In this document: positions 1-9,054 of the stretch, piece after piece
Layout of the letters: the number at the start of each line of letters is the position of its first letter
Numbering within the stretch: position 1 is the first letter of the stretch
Assembly: GCA_965199595.1 (NCBI GenBank)
Contig: OZ241182.1
Location: 434,001 to 498,000, forward strand
Length of the DNA: 64,000 bases
Source of the DNA: JBBROS01 sp965199595
GTDB lineage: Bacteria; Pseudomonadota; Alphaproteobacteria; Acetobacterales; Acetobacteraceae
Direction of reading: 5' to 3'
Program-made: the position numbers and the translations under genes
The notes under the pieces: generated by a model
Seen by the model: only the letters and a program-made list of their open reading frames with translations
Databases searched by the model: none
Told to the model about the DNA's origin: nothing

Positions 1-419
1 TCGACGGTGCCAAGCGAGCGGTAAGCCCGCACCTCCAGCAACACGGCGTAAAGCAGCAGCAGGCAGCCAAGCCCAATTCCGCCTGCCGCAAACAGGCCAA
101 GAGCCAGCGACTGCGCCAGCAGCGCCACCACGAAGGACGCCATCGACAGCACGACCCAGCTGGCGATCAGCACGAACAGCCCGGTGCCAATCCAGAAGCC
201 GGTGCCAACCCGCAGCGGCGGAGCGGCGACCAGCTCCGGCGCCCAGCCGACATTCAAGCGGGTTGGGGCGTCCTGCTCCGCATCCAGCAGCATGGGGCCA
301 CGTGGTAGCGGCTGGGACTCAGGCGCTGCGGGTGTGGCTGTGGCGGGAGCGCTACCAGATGGCCCCCCCGGTGGGTCGTTCTGCTCCTCGTCGAGAAAAC
401 CGGGATAGCGGGGCGTCAC
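1..419 (-). CDS. ycjF: YcjF-like membrane protein (DUF697/TIGR01620), 3' part outside window
   Basis: Only the first 139 codons lie in the window. Translation begins at a GTG that overlaps the ycjX stop codon (GTGA), so the two genes are translationally coupled. The N-terminus is an acidic, proline/alanine-rich cytoplasmic tail of about 65 residues. Two hydrophobic segments follow (around FWIGTGLFVLIASWVVLSM and GLFAAGGIGLGCLLLLYAV), as in the DUF697 family. YcjF accompanies the YcjX GTPase-like protein in many proteobacteria as an inner-membrane partner of unknown biochemical role. The identification rests on layout, membrane topology and operon position rather than on a complete protein. 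Confidence 0.8.
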   Translation of the reverse strand, partial: MTPRYPGFLDEEQNDPPGGPSGSAPATATPAAPESQPLPRGPMLLDAEQDAPTRLNVGWAPELVAAPPLRVGTGFWIGTGLFVLIASWVVLSMASFVVALLAQSLALGLFAAGGIGLGCLLLLYAVLLEVRAYRSLGTV

Positions 420-1881
420 AGCAGATCTCCGATCACGGCGTCCAACACCTCGTCGAGGTTGCGATGGGGGATGCCGGTGCTGCCGGCCGGGTCGATCGGC
501 GGTGGCTTGAACACCGGCAGCTCGAAGAACCGGTCGAGCCAAAAGCCGTCATGCGGGAGCCCAGCAGGCACGTCGCCGTTGAAGTAGGGCCGGACCTGGT
601 CCTCGCCGAGCTTGATGCCCTTGACCACCTCGACCGGCCGCTCCTGGAACTTGGCCACACCGTCCACCGTGGACAGCACGGAGGCGGCGACGTGGTAGCT
701 GACCCGGGTGCCGGCCTCGAGCTCGCCGGCCCCTGCCACGGCCCGCAGCATGTGCTGCAGGTTGTCGCGCTTCATGGCGGGCACGTGGTCGGCCTTGGTG
801 GCCACGAAGGTGATCTTCTCGATCTGCCGGTTGGCCAGCTTCTGCGCGGCGCTGTCGATCGCTCGACCGAACATCGATGGCAGCACCTGGCCGACCCCCT
901 TGGCGAGCCCGGCGGCGATCGCGTGCGACATGCTATTGTCGCCATAGTTCAGGGATCGGGCCAGGTCCTTGATCACCCGGGCGGTATCCTCGAACGCAGC
1001 TTTACCGGCGGACAGCGCGCCAAGCACGTCGACCAGCATGATCTGCCGATCGAAGGAGGCGAAGTGGGTGTCGAAGAAGCTGGTGCGCATGTGCTGCTGG
1101 TAGGCGGCGAAGCGTTCGGCCAGCAGGGCTGCAGCCGAGCCGGGCTTGGGATCGCCATCCGGCACCGCCATCGGAAAGAACCACAGGAAGGGGGCATCAC
1201 TGTAGGGACCCGGGCAAATGAAGCGGCCGGGCTGCAGATAGCGCAGGCCGTGTTTGGTGCGGCAGGCGTTGAGCGCCTCGCGGTAGAGCAGGTGGCCCCG
1301 GTGCAGCTGGGTCTCCACGGCACGATCGTTGGGGCGCAGGTCACCCACGAACGCCAAGAATTCCTCGCTGCACTCCTTGCGCGGTGACGTGCGCAGTAGG
1401 TCCAGCGTCTGCGCAGACCACTCGGCGTAGGACTGGGACAGCATGGGCAGGTCGAGCAGCCACTCACCGGGATAGTCGAGGATATCGAGCCGGACCCGGC
1501 GCGGTCCCATCCTACGGCCCAGCATGGACGTGCAATCGATCACCAGGGACAGCGAGATCTGGGCGAGATCCTCGGTGCGCGGTGGCCAGGCGGGCTCGGT
1601 GGCAGCGAGGCCCTGCAGCTTGGCGGCATAGTCGAAGAACGGCAGCACGCCGGCTCCGGCCGGCAGCACCTCGACGCTACGCAGTCGGCTGGTGCCGTCC
1701 TGGCTGAGACGGGCGGTGATGCGAGGCAAGGTGTCGCAGCCTTGGCCGAGGGCGAGCAGGTTGTGGATCAGCGAGGTGATGAACACGGTCTTGCCGGCGC
1801 GGCTCAGGCCGGTGACGGCGAGGCGGATGCGATCCTCGTTGAGCGTGCGATCGATGCCGTCGGCACCGCTGCGGGCGTGAC
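416..1881 (-). pseudogene. ycjX: ycjX, P-loop NTPase (DUF463), 5' end removed by IS256
   Basis: About 488 codons of YcjX remain, a stress-associated P-loop NTPase. The Walker A motif GLSRAGKT stands close to the start of the retained part, and a LVIDCTSMLGRR/DILDYPGEWLLD region with the usual YcjX spacing follows. The normal N-terminus is missing because IS256 copy 1 ends at 1882. The frame stays open into the element up to an ATG at 1972, so a chimeric protein with about 30 IS-encoded N-terminal residues is possible but has no native promoter or ribosome site. The 3' end is intact and overlaps ycjF. Whether expression persists from an outward IS promoter cannot be seen. Confidence 0.85.
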
Positions 1882-1934
1882 GGTCACGTCCGTCAACGTG
1901 GTGGAATTTGCGGTGTAGTTGAGGTGGCCAGGGA

Positions 1935-3215
1935 TCAAGCGGCCACGGTGGAAATCTGTGGTGGGATGGCATCGATCAGCGGCGGTGTGAGTTCGGCCAT
2001 GACCTCGGTCTGCATGTAGCGGTGCTGGAGCTGCCACTCGTCGTTGGCTTCCAGCAGCACCGCACCGATCAGCCGGATGATGGCACCCTCGTTGGGGAAA
2101 ATGCCGACCACGTCGGCCCGGCGCTTCACCTCCTTATTCAGCCGCTCCAGCGGATTGGTGGAATGCAGCTTGGCCCGGTGCGATGCGGGGAAGTCCATGT
2201 GGGCCAGCACGTCGGCCTCGCTCTCGTCGATGAACGCGCCGAGCTTCGGCCACTTGCCCCGGAGCTGGTCGGCGACATGGCGCAGTGTCTGGCTGGCGGA
2301 CGCGCGGTCGGCCTGGATGAACGCCTGACGCAGTGCCGCCGAGACCATGTTCTGCTGGGCTTTCGGGACGTAGGACTGAGCGTTGCGCATCCAATGAACC
2401 CGGCAGCGCTGCCAGGTGGAGTTCATGACCCGGCGGATCGCCGCCTTGAGACCCTCGTGGGCGTCGGAGATCACCAGCTTGGTGCCACGCAGGCCCCGGC
2501 GCACCAGGCTTTTCAGGAACGTAGCCCAGAAGGTCTCCGCCTCCGACGGCCCGATATGCAGCCCGACGATCTCGCGCTTGCCGTCCGTGCTGACCGCCAC
2601 GGCGATTATCGCGGCCACACTGGTGATCCGCCCACCCTCGCGCTGCTTGAGGTAGGTGGCGTCCAGCCACAGGTAGGGCCAGTCGCCGACCAGTGGGCGC
2701 TCCAGGAAGGCGCTCACCCGGTCGTCGATGTCCTTACACAGCTTGCTCACCGTGCTCTTGCTGATCCCGGCCAGGCCCATTGCCTGCACCAGGTCGTCCA
2801 CACGCCGGGTCGACACGCCGCCAATCCAGGCCTCTCTGCGACAGCGATGCTGTCGCTGGGATGACGGCCACCAGGGCTTTCTCCGACGTTTTGCGCGGCT
2901 CCAGGAACGGCGGAAAGTAGCTGCCCTGGCGCAGCTTGGGGATCCGGAGCTGCAGGCTCCCTCCGCTGCTATTTCACCTGCTTCGCAGGCGAAACCTTGA
3001 GCAGCTCCGCCCAGCCGCGTGTCCAGCGTGCGGTCGCGGTACCCATTGCGGTAGGTCGTGCGCTCGCCGGAGCGCTCGTGCCGCCCGGCGCCGATCAGGC
3101 CGTCCACGTCCGTCTCCATCAACAACTGCACCACGGCCTCCGCCACGGAACGCAGAAAGTCGCCATCTCCGGCTTTGGCCATCAGCTCGGCCAGCGGTAG
3201 TCTGTCCTCGGTCAT
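1935..3215 (-). CDS. IS256-family transposase (Mutator type), carrying two palindromic insertions
   Basis: A 426-aa DDE transposase. The catalytic acidic residues are recognisable in WLDATYLK, ISDAHEGL and NPLERLNKEVKRR. Family members of this subgroup are about 400 aa and read through RTLDTRLG directly into a conserved LRIPKLRQGSYFPPF segment. Here a 50-bp element (2959-3008) follows RLG and shifts the frame. About 100 bp later a second insertion of about 22 bp (palindrome 2838-2856) restores it before EAWIGGVSTRRVDD. The product therefore contains about 34 residues read in a wrong frame plus about 24 extra codons. The identical protein is encoded at 38876-40156. Activity is uncertain. Confidence 0.9.
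   Translation of the reverse strand: MTEDRLPLAELMAKAGDGDFLRSVAEAVVQLLMETDVDGLIGAGRHERSGERTTYRNGYRDRTLDTRLGGAAQGFACEAGEIAAEGACSSGSPSCARAATFRRSWSRAKRRRKPWWPSSQRQHRCRREAWIGGVSTRRVDDLVQAMGLAGISKSTVSKLCKDIDDRVSAFLERPLVGDWPYLWLDATYLKQREGGRITSVAAIIAVAVSTDGKREIVGLHIGPSEAETFWATFLKSLVRRGLRGTKLVISDAHEGLKAAIRRVMNSTWQRCRVHWMRNAQSYVPKAQQNMVSAALRQAFIQADRASASQTLRHVADQLRGKWPKLGAFIDESEADVLAHMDFPASHRAKLHSTNPLERLNKEVKRRADVVGIFPNEGAIIRLIGAVLLEANDEWQLQHRYMQTEVMAELTPPLIDAIPPQISTVAA
2838..2856 (-). repeat. Short perfect hairpin inserted in IS256-1 transposase
   Basis: GCGACAGC and GCTGTCGC are separated by a 3-nt loop. Compared with the conserved VAVIQEAW segment of this IS256 subgroup, about 22 extra bp are present here. 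They bring the reading frame back after the upstream 50-bp insertion. The exact borders are ambiguous because the ancestral sequence is inferred, not observed. Confidence 0.6.
2959..3008 (-). repeat. 50-bp two-stem palindromic element, copy in IS256-1
   Basis: Read on the minus strand the unit starts GGAGCTGCTCAAGG and ends AGCAGCGGAGGG. Outer stem CTGCT/AGCAG and inner stem TTTCGCCTGC/GCAGGTGAAA with a GAA loop pair completely (one G-T). It lies after the host sequence CTGGGC. It is identical to the copy at 39083-39132. Related copies are at 41479, 46173 and 47276. Confidence 0.9.
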
Positions 3216-3334
3216 CGGGTCCTCGTCGGTTCGGGTGAGAGCGTCGCAACTCCACCTTAGCCAGCCAATCCAATGGCCACCTCCGCCTACACCGTTTCGA
3301 TCAACGAAATTCCACCACCAGCGCGGACGCTACC

Positions 3335-4747
3335 GCGCCGGTCCACTTCGGCGGGCGTTGGATCGTGGGCGGTGCGCCCGGTCAGCAGCGGCCACCACTT
3401 CTCGCCCACCCAGGATAGGTCGAGCGCCTGACGGGCGGTGGTTCCGTCCGCCTGCACCGTTTCAACAACGGGACGCAGCCTGGCCCGGCGGTCCGTGCGG
3501 TGCGCGAGCAGGAAGGCGATCGCCTGCTCGACGCCGCGGTCCTGTGACGTCGAGACCGGGGCGGCATGGGCCAGGAAGCGTAGGAACGCCGCGCGCTGGC
3601 CGCCATACTGGCGCGTCAGCAGCGGCAGGTAGTTGTTCCCGGCGAAGGCGGCGTGCGCCTCGCACTTCGCCAGGATCGCGTCCGCGTCGGGCAGCAGCAG
3701 GCCCTCGACGGCGGCCAGGCGCGCATCCCGCTCGGCCCCCTGGTCCTGGCAGGCCAGCACCGTTTCGCGCAGCAGGGCGACCAGGGAGTCAGTTTCGGCG
3801 GCGTGACGGGCGCGGTGCGCGTCCAGCGCCTCCCTGGCCCGGTTGTGCATGCGCGTGGTCAGCCGCACGAACATCTCGGCCGCGTCGTCCAGCGCCCGGG
3901 CGACCTGGCCGCGCAGCAGCGCCGCCATTAGCGCGAGGCGCTTGCTCTCCATCAGGCGGCCCACGTCGACGGCGCCAAGCGAGCGCGCCTCGGCCGCGAA
4001 CTGGCGCAGCTTGCGGTCCGGCACGCCTGCGAACGCCTCCGGTGCCACTGCCTGCTCCCGCAGCCAGGCCAGATGGGCCAGGTGCTCGCGCATGCGCTGC
4101 GGGCTGGGCCGCGGCGGGTCCGCCTTGACCTGGTCCCATCCGGACCGGGTGGCGCCCGGGGGCACCATGAGCAGGGCGGCCAGGCGAGTGCGCGCTTCGG
4201 GCGTCAGGGTGGACGCGACCCGGCGGTGGTAGCCGCGGTTGACCAGTGTGCGGGCGCTACGCGCGAGCCGGAGCAGCGCGCCGAAGGCGGGCAGCTCGCG
4301 GCGGCAGCGCAGCAGTTCCTCGATGCCGGCGTTGACGATGTCGGCCAAGTCGTCGCGGGTGCGCGCCGCCTCGATGCACGCCCGCGCCGCCATGCCGCGC
4401 GCCTCGCGGTCGTAGCCGGCGACGCCGGCATAACCGCGCACAAGCGTTGCGAGGCGGACGCGATAGGTCGTGTCGTCGTAGCCGGCAAGGCCGGGAATGG
4501 CGTCGGCCAGGCTGGCAGAGGCGGCAACGTGGGCGAGGACCGCCACCGGCACATCGGCAAGCCGGACGACGCGCCCGAGATGCTGGAACGTCTTGAGCAG
4601 GACCAGGAGCGCCAGGCGCGGGCCGGGCCGGGCCGTCCGCTGCCGCGCGAAAGCGACCTCGGCCGCCCCCGGCGTGAACGCCTCCAGCTCGACCGGCCCT
4701 GGCTGGGCGGGCAGCCGCGGGTAGGCGGTGTCGGCGATGACCGGCAC
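3335..4747 (-). pseudogene. tnpA: Tn3-family transposase, N-terminal half only
   Basis: About 470 codons of a Tn3-family TnpA, normally close to 1000 aa. The start (IADTAYPRLPAQPG) and the following region match the DUF4158 N-terminal DNA-binding part of Tn3 transposases. The C-terminal DDE catalytic domain is absent because the gene runs into IS256 copy 1. The last 17 codons of the open frame (to 3287) are IS256 sequence. A resolvase gene lies just upstream in the same direction, giving tnpR-tnpA order. It is a different lineage from the complete tnpA at 28223, so the window holds at least two distinct Tn3-family transposons. Confidence 0.85.
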
Positions 4748-4762
4748 GGCGCGCGCTCACGC

Positions 4763-5401
4763 CTACGGAGAAGAAAGCGCTGGGACGGGCGCGGCCGTCT
4801 CGACGCCGGCCTGTTTCAGCATCTTGCGCACGCCCGAAGCTGAAAGGCGCTCCCGGGCGGCGATCTGGCGCAGGCTCAGCCCCTCGCCCTTGAGGGCGAC
4901 GACGCGGGCCTGTGCGCCGGGATCGCGCACGGGCCGGCCGAGGCGCTTGCCCTTGGCACGCGCGTTGGCCAGCCCGGCCCGCACACGCTCGACGATCACC
5001 TCGCGTTCGAACTCGGCAAAGGAGCCGATGACGTGGAAGAACAGCCGGCCCATGGGCGTGGTGGTGTCGATGGCCTGGGTGTGACTGATGAAGTCCACGC
5101 CGAGGTCGCGGAACTCCTGCAGCGCTGCGATCAGCGCGCCGAGAGAGCGGGCGAAGCGGTCGTACTTCCAGACCAGCACGCAGTCGAAGCGGCGCCGGCG
5201 CGCGTCGGCCATCAGGGCATCGAACTCGGGCGCGCGCTGGCGGCGGCGCACGTCGCCGCTGGCCTGGTCCACGTACTCGCAATGCACCGCGAAGCCGCGG
5301 CGGCCGGCATAGTCCCGGAGCTCCCGAAGCTGCAGTTCCGGGCTTTGCTCGCCGGTGGACACCCGGGCGTAGATCGCCACCCGCGTCGCGCCTCGCCCCA
5401 C
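4763..5401 (-). CDS. tnpR: Serine recombinase / Tn3 resolvase
   Basis: A 212-aa resolvase-invertase. The catalytic serine is in IYARVSTGEQ, followed by the LVWKYDRFARS region, DFISHTQAIDTTTPMGR and the E-helix FAEFEREVIVERV. A C-terminal helix-turn-helix (LSLRQIAARERLSASGVRKML) binds the res site. The likely start is GTG at 5401. It ends 15 bp before the truncated tnpA and probably served cointegrate resolution for that transposon. An inverted repeat at 5405-5446 directly upstream is a plausible res subsite. The frame is intact, so the protein may still be active although its transposase is not. Confidence 0.88.
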   Translation of the reverse strand: MGRGATRVAIYARVSTGEQSPELQLRELRDYAGRRGFAVHCEYVDQASGDVRRRQRAPEFDALMADARRRRFDCVLVWKYDRFARSLGALIAALQEFRDLGVDFISHTQAIDTTTPMGRLFFHVIGSFAEFEREVIVERVRAGLANARAKGKRLGRPVRDPGAQARVVALKGEGLSLRQIAARERLSASGVRKMLKQAGVETAAPVPALSSP

Positions 5402-5404
5402 GTT

Positions 5405-5446
5405 CTGCCGGAGACTATACTACAGGTTCGTGCACACTTCCGGCAG
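5405..5446. promoter_or_regulatory. Candidate res subsite upstream of resolvase
   Basis: CTGCCGGA at 5405-5412 and TCCGGCAG at 5439-5446 form a perfect 8-bp inverted repeat spaced 26 bp apart, a geometry typical of resolvase binding sites. A TATACT-like hexamer lies between the arms and could serve as the resolvase promoter. The rest of the gap to 5640 shows no gene. Confidence 0.4.
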
Positions 5447-5640
5447 CCCTGGAAACAGCCCGGAAATGCTGGGCGCGGCAAGGCCAGAATCAGAGGGGTT
5501 TAGTGCACAGCCCACATGCGGCAGCAGCGGTATGCTGCACCGACTCAGCCAAGCGAGGCCGATGTGTGAGGATCCCGCTCGAATCCTTGCCATGGTCCGT
5601 AATGGCGCGAGTGGTTGAGCGGCCATCTGCCGCCGTCCCT

Positions 5641-6309
5641 TCAACGGCCAAGGTCAGGGTAGACTGGATCGTCATGGCTCGCCTCCACGGTTGGTGTCCC
5701 AAGTTGCGCCAGGACCCTGTTGGCACGCCGCCGGTCGAAGACGGCCAGCAGCACCTCGCGCCGCCGCTGCCGGGCAAGCGCCAGCCGCAGCTCGTCCTCA
5801 CCCATCGCGTCCAGTGCCTCGCGTACTGTGCCGTCACGCGCGTCCAGGACGGCGCGGCCGAAGGCGAGCATGAGGTCCAGGTCCTCGGCGTAGCTCAGGC
5901 CCAGCAGGTCGCCCCTGATCTCGTCCAGCGCCTCGGAGCCTGCGCACCACTCCGGCGGGCAGGGGTGCTGGCCGCCAACGCAACGCGGGTAGCGGCACCG
6001 GAGCTGGGCGGGGCCGACAGCCTCGACGCGCAACTCGTGTTCCCACCTGGCAGAGTGGTTGTACGTGTAGGTGAAGCGTTCGCCCGCGCGCAGCCGCTGA
6101 TCGGCCAGGAGCACGCGGGTCAGGTCCGCATACTCGCCGTCATACCGCCGGCCGAGGATGCGGAAGCAGTGGAGGTGCTGGTCCTCCCACCCCATGGCCG
6201 CCTGGATCGCGTCGTGCAGCCCGGCGAGCGTTGTGGATCCCGACACCTCGATCCGGCGCCAGGGGGCCGGCTTGGCGCCGAGCAGCGTGATCCGGAGCCG
6301 CATCACCAT
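5641..6309 (-). CDS. Plasmid pRiA4b ORF-3-like protein (PF07929 family)
   Basis: About 222 aa. The opening LRITLLGAKPAPWRRIEV, then TLAGLHDAIQAAMGWEDQHLH and the middle HELRVEAV region are hallmarks of the PRiA4_ORF3/IS1096 TnpR-like family, which is often carried by plasmids and transposons and has no established biochemical function. A cysteine-rich stretch (CRYPRCVGGQHPCPPEWC) suggests metal binding. ATG 6309 is favoured by a GGGGAGAG sequence upstream. ATG 6339, which overlaps the stop of the upstream resolvase as ATGA, is an alternative and would imply translational coupling. It appears to be cargo of the broken Tn3-like element. Confidence 0.75.
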   Translation of the reverse strand: MVMRLRITLLGAKPAPWRRIEVSGSTTLAGLHDAIQAAMGWEDQHLHCFRILGRRYDGEYADLTRVLLADQRLRAGERFTYTYNHSARWEHELRVEAVGPAQLRCRYPRCVGGQHPCPPEWCAGSEALDEIRGDLLGLSYAEDLDLMLAFGRAVLDARDGTVREALDAMGEDELRLALARQRRREVLLAVFDRRRANRVLAQLGTPTVEASHDDPVYPDLGR

Positions 6310-6335
6310 GGGCGTGCTCTCCCCAGGCGCCCCCA

Positions 6336-6899
6336 TCACGGCCGTGCCTCGGCCTCGGCGACGTAGGCGTAGAGGGTGGGCTTGGAGATCCCCATCAGCC
6401 GGCAGATCTCGCGCACGGTCTTGTCCTTGGCGCGGTAAAGGTCGACGGCGTGGACGCGGCGCTCGGGCGTGAGGCGGTGCTTGCGCCCGCCCATGCGGCC
6501 GCGGGCGCGGGCGGCGTCGAGGCCGGCCCGCGTGCGCTCGCGCACCAGCGCCCGCTCGAACTCTGCCAATGCTGCAAAGAGATGGAAGGTGAGCTTGCCG
6601 TTGATGGTCGAGGTGTCGATGCCCTCAGTCGAGGAACGGAGCTGGTTGCCCTCCTCCTCCATCCGGCGCACGAGCGCAATTAAGTCGGACAGTGACCGGC
6701 CGAGCCGGTCGAGGCGCCACTCCACGACACTGTCACCCCGCCTTGCGTGGTCGAGGACGGCCAGCAGACCGGGCCTGTCGGCCTTGGCACCTGACCTTTG
6801 GTCCTCGAAAGTGCGCTCACAACTGGCCCGCGTCAGCGCGTCGCGCTGCAGGTCCAGGTGCTGATCCTCGGTCGAGACCCTGGCGTAGCCGATAAGCAT
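6336..6899 (-). CDS. Serine recombinase / resolvase, second type
   Basis: About 187 aa starting at MLIGYARVSTEDQ, where the serine is catalytic. Further motifs are VEWRLDRLGRSLSDLI, GIDTSTINGKLTFHLFAALAEFERALVRER and a C-terminal HTH with KTVREICRLMGISKPTLYAYV. This is a canonical Tn3/Hin-type small serine recombinase, clearly different in sequence from the one at 4763. Upstream in-frame ATGs (6926) are less likely starts because the conserved domain begins at 6899. It is probably co-transcribed with the pRiA4b ORF-3-like gene, whose possible ATG overlaps its stop. Two resolvases within 2.2 kb suggest that two elements collapsed together. Confidence 0.88.
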   Translation of the reverse strand: MLIGYARVSTEDQHLDLQRDALTRASCERTFEDQRSGAKADRPGLLAVLDHARRGDSVVEWRLDRLGRSLSDLIALVRRMEEEGNQLRSSTEGIDTSTINGKLTFHLFAALAEFERALVRERTRAGLDAARARGRMGGRKHRLTPERRVHAVDLYRAKDKTVREICRLMGISKPTLYAYVAEAEARP

Positions 6900-7242
6900 G
6901 GAGGTGTCCCCCCCAACGGTCAGCAAACCTGTCAGCCGAGGCGCTGGCTTTTCGTAGTTTGCTTGACGCCATTGGCTTACCGCAGATCGTCAGCAGACGG
7001 GAGTAACACGTTGCGCAGCAGCATGGCGGCAGGAAACGGCTCGTTTGCGTTACCAGCCTCACCGTCACCGGTCAGCCCGCTTGCCCACGTTTTGTGATGG
7101 GCTCGACGTCCGTGCATCAACGCCGAGCAGAGACCCAGGTCATCGCCGGCCAACCGAAATAGAGGTAATGATCCCTCACGTCTGCCATCTCCACCGTCCA
7201 TGACACGGCTTCGGCATGGCAGCACGCCCTGTCCGTCGCGCG
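6900..7242. other. Intergenic sequence, no supported gene
   Basis: About 340 bp between the resolvase and the GDSL hydrolase. A run of seven C on the plus strand lies immediately upstream of the resolvase start. Open frames here overlap the neighbouring gene and show no recognisable domain. This is probably the outer end of the degraded Tn3-like unit, but no terminal inverted repeat could be identified. Confidence 0.4.
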
Positions 7243-8313
7243 CTAGGCATTTCGGCGTCGCCGCACTGCTACAATCCCGGCCACGCCCATGCCAAACAGT
7301 GCCAGCGATGCAGGCTCGGGTACGGGTGTAGCTTCGAAATCGTACAAGGCGTTGCCAAGCGCATCCTGCACTTTCGCGGTTGGGTGAATCGCATCCCAAT
7401 ACCAAAGATTGCCAATATTGGTGGCCTGGTTAGTCTGCGGATCGATGGGACCGCATGCCGCCGAGGTGGCAGCGGTAATATTGCTCACGTTAGTGCTGGT
7501 GTAGCAGGGCGTGCTGGTGTCTGTGATGCCCAACCGGCCCGGATTGGCGAGCAGATCATTGTTGAAGCTGTAGAAGTCGAACAGCTTGAACGTGCCTGCC
7601 GGGTTGGCTGCGGCGATGGTCGCGACCCCGGACGCGAGGCCCTGATTGTATGCCAAGCTGCCGTCGTGGGCGGCAGCAACCTGAGTTGGGAAGCCGATCT
7701 GAAATTCAGGGATCAAGCCCACGTCAGGCACGTTGACGATCAGGAAGTTGCGGGCACCCGCGTTGTAAAGCGTGGTGATGCCAGCCACCTCGGCAGCCAC
7801 TCCGGATGAAACCAGGGCTGGCGTAGCTAAGTGCGCGGCCGTGCGGACATCATTGCCGCCTATGAAAACGGTGTAGAGGGCGTTCGGGTCGGTCGAGCCA
7901 TTGCTTGCCTGGAGAAAGGCCGTGATCTGATTTGGTAGGTTAAAGCCTCGCACCCCGTTTGTGGTACCGGCGGTTGCGCCAGCCACAGCATAGTTGGTGC
8001 CTGGCGTCAGGCCGAGTCCACGTGTGTCCTGCCGGCCGGTCGGGAAAAGGGAGGCGTCGGCATTCAGCCCCAAACGTTGCGCCATCACCTGCACAGCCGC
8101 GGGGCCATTGGTAAAGCTGTCGTGGAAGAAAGGGGGAGACTGGAAATTGCGACCGAGCAGATCGGCCAGGTTACCGCGGTCCGACAAGCTGTCCCCGAAC
8201 ACATAGTCGGCCGTGATCGTGACCGCGAATGCTGGCGTAGCTGCGAATATCACGCTGGTGAGCAGAACGGCGGCAACGGAAACGCTTCGCCGGGTCGGGC
8301 GCAATGGGTGCAT
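7243..8313 (-). CDS. SGNH/GDSL hydrolase with PEP-CTERM sorting signal
   Basis: 356 aa from ATG 8313, which is preceded by GGAGAAAACGACC. An N-terminal signal peptide (VAAVLLTSVIFAATPAFA) is followed by the GDSL block I FGDSLSDRGN, block III GGNDV and the C-terminal DAIHPT with the catalytic Asp/His. The protein ends in VPEPASLALFGMGVAGIVAV and RRRR: the VPEP motif, transmembrane helix and basic tail of PEP-CTERM proteins processed by exosortase. It is thus a secreted, surface-sorted lipase/esterase-like enzyme. No exosortase gene is in the window. A longer upstream open frame (to 8694) overlaps the IS110 remnant and is not real. Confidence 0.9.
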   Translation of the reverse strand: MHPLRPTRRSVSVAAVLLTSVIFAATPAFAVTITADYVFGDSLSDRGNLADLLGRNFQSPPFFHDSFTNGPAAVQVMAQRLGLNADASLFPTGRQDTRGLGLTPGTNYAVAGATAGTTNGVRGFNLPNQITAFLQASNGSTDPNALYTVFIGGNDVRTAAHLATPALVSSGVAAEVAGITTLYNAGARNFLIVNVPDVGLIPEFQIGFPTQVAAAHDGSLAYNQGLASGVATIAAANPAGTFKLFDFYSFNNDLLANPGRLGITDTSTPCYTSTNVSNITAATSAACGPIDPQTNQATNIGNLWYWDAIHPTAKVQDALGNALYDFEATPVPEPASLALFGMGVAGIVAVRRRRNA

Positions 8314-8518
8314 GGTCGTTTTCTCCGTGCGGTCGCGAGAACCGACGCTTTCTGCGTCGGGTGGAACCATACCCAGCCAGCCGGAAACTGCAACGCGCAA
8401 CAATGGTCCGTAGCGGCTACCGACCCGCATTGAGTTTAGCGCAGTTATGGAGCATTGGTGCATGTGTGGACATCGGGTAATCGCGGCCCGAGGCGTCAGG
8501 CGCCCATAGCGCTGTGGT

Positions 8519-8536
8519 CCGAGCGGGAACGCTCGG
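8519..8536. other. Perfect hairpin upstream of IS110 remnant
   Basis: CCGAGCG and CGCTCGG enclose a GGAA tetraloop, 24 bp before the IS110 start codon. IS110-group elements place a structured non-coding RNA upstream of their transposase, so this stem may belong to a remnant of that region. Nothing else recognisable lies in 8314-8559. Confidence 0.4.
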
Positions 8537-8559
8537 CGGTTCGCACATGAGAGACAGCG

Positions 8560-9054
8560 ATGGCCCGATTTGTTGGTTTGGATGTGTCGCAGAAGCTGAC
8601 CTCGGTCTGCGTTGTCGATGAGACCGGACGAAGGATTTGGCGTGGTCAATGCTGCACCGATCCCGCGCAACTCGAGCGGATCGTAAAAGGGCACGCGGGA
8701 GAGGACGCTCGTGTTGGGCTGGAAACCGGCCCGAGGTTTGCCCGATCACGATCGGTGAGCGCGCACTTGGGTTTGACGCCGCGGCAGTATCAGTCGGGCG
8801 AGGTCGATCGCAGCGGCCGTATATCGAAGTGCGGCGACACACTTGCGCGCACGCTGCTGTATGAAGCGGCGGTCGTTATTCTGGGGCGGATCAAGCGGAC
8901 ATCCGGATTGAAGGATTGGGCACAGGCGATTGCCAAGCGATCTGGACCGGGCAAAGCGCGGGTGGCGCTGGCGCGGAAGCTGTCGGTGGTTCTGCATAGC
9001 ATTTGGCGGTCAGGCGAGCCGTTCCGTTCGCCCGAGCAGCCAGCGAGCGCGTAA
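8560..9054 (+). pseudogene. IS110-family transposase with large internal deletion
   Basis: 164 codons remain of a transposase normally about 340 aa. The N-terminal RuvC-like start (RFVGLDVSQKLTSVCVVDE, then VGLETGP) is fused directly to the C-terminal Tnp20 part (LGLTPRQYQSGEVDRSGRISKCGD and the ARVALARKLSVVLHSIWR tail). About 180 residues are missing, including the DRRDA acidic motif. The frame survives across the deletion joint. It belongs to the same family as the intact element at 21685 but is clearly divergent from it, so it is not a recent copy. It cannot encode an active recombinase. Confidence 0.85.

Larger units (their letters stand above)
1882..3334 (-). mobile_element. IS256-family element, copy 1
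   Basis: The element is 1453 bp long, with imperfect terminal inverted repeats of about 28 bp. One end begins GGTCACGTCCGTCAACG, the other GGTAGCGTCCGCGCTGG, and both run into GGTGGAATTT. The boundaries come from comparison with the inverted second copy at 38757-40209, where identity stops at exactly these bases. The 8 bp on the left (GGCGTGAC) and on the right (GCGCCGGT) are not a target duplication. The left side cuts ycjX and the right side cuts a Tn3 transposase, so this locus is a rearranged junction and not a simple insertion. Confidence 0.9.

Noticed and set aside
263..1387. A long plus-strand frame opposite ycjX
   Set aside because: It has no recognisable domain and lies antisense to a clearly conserved gene.
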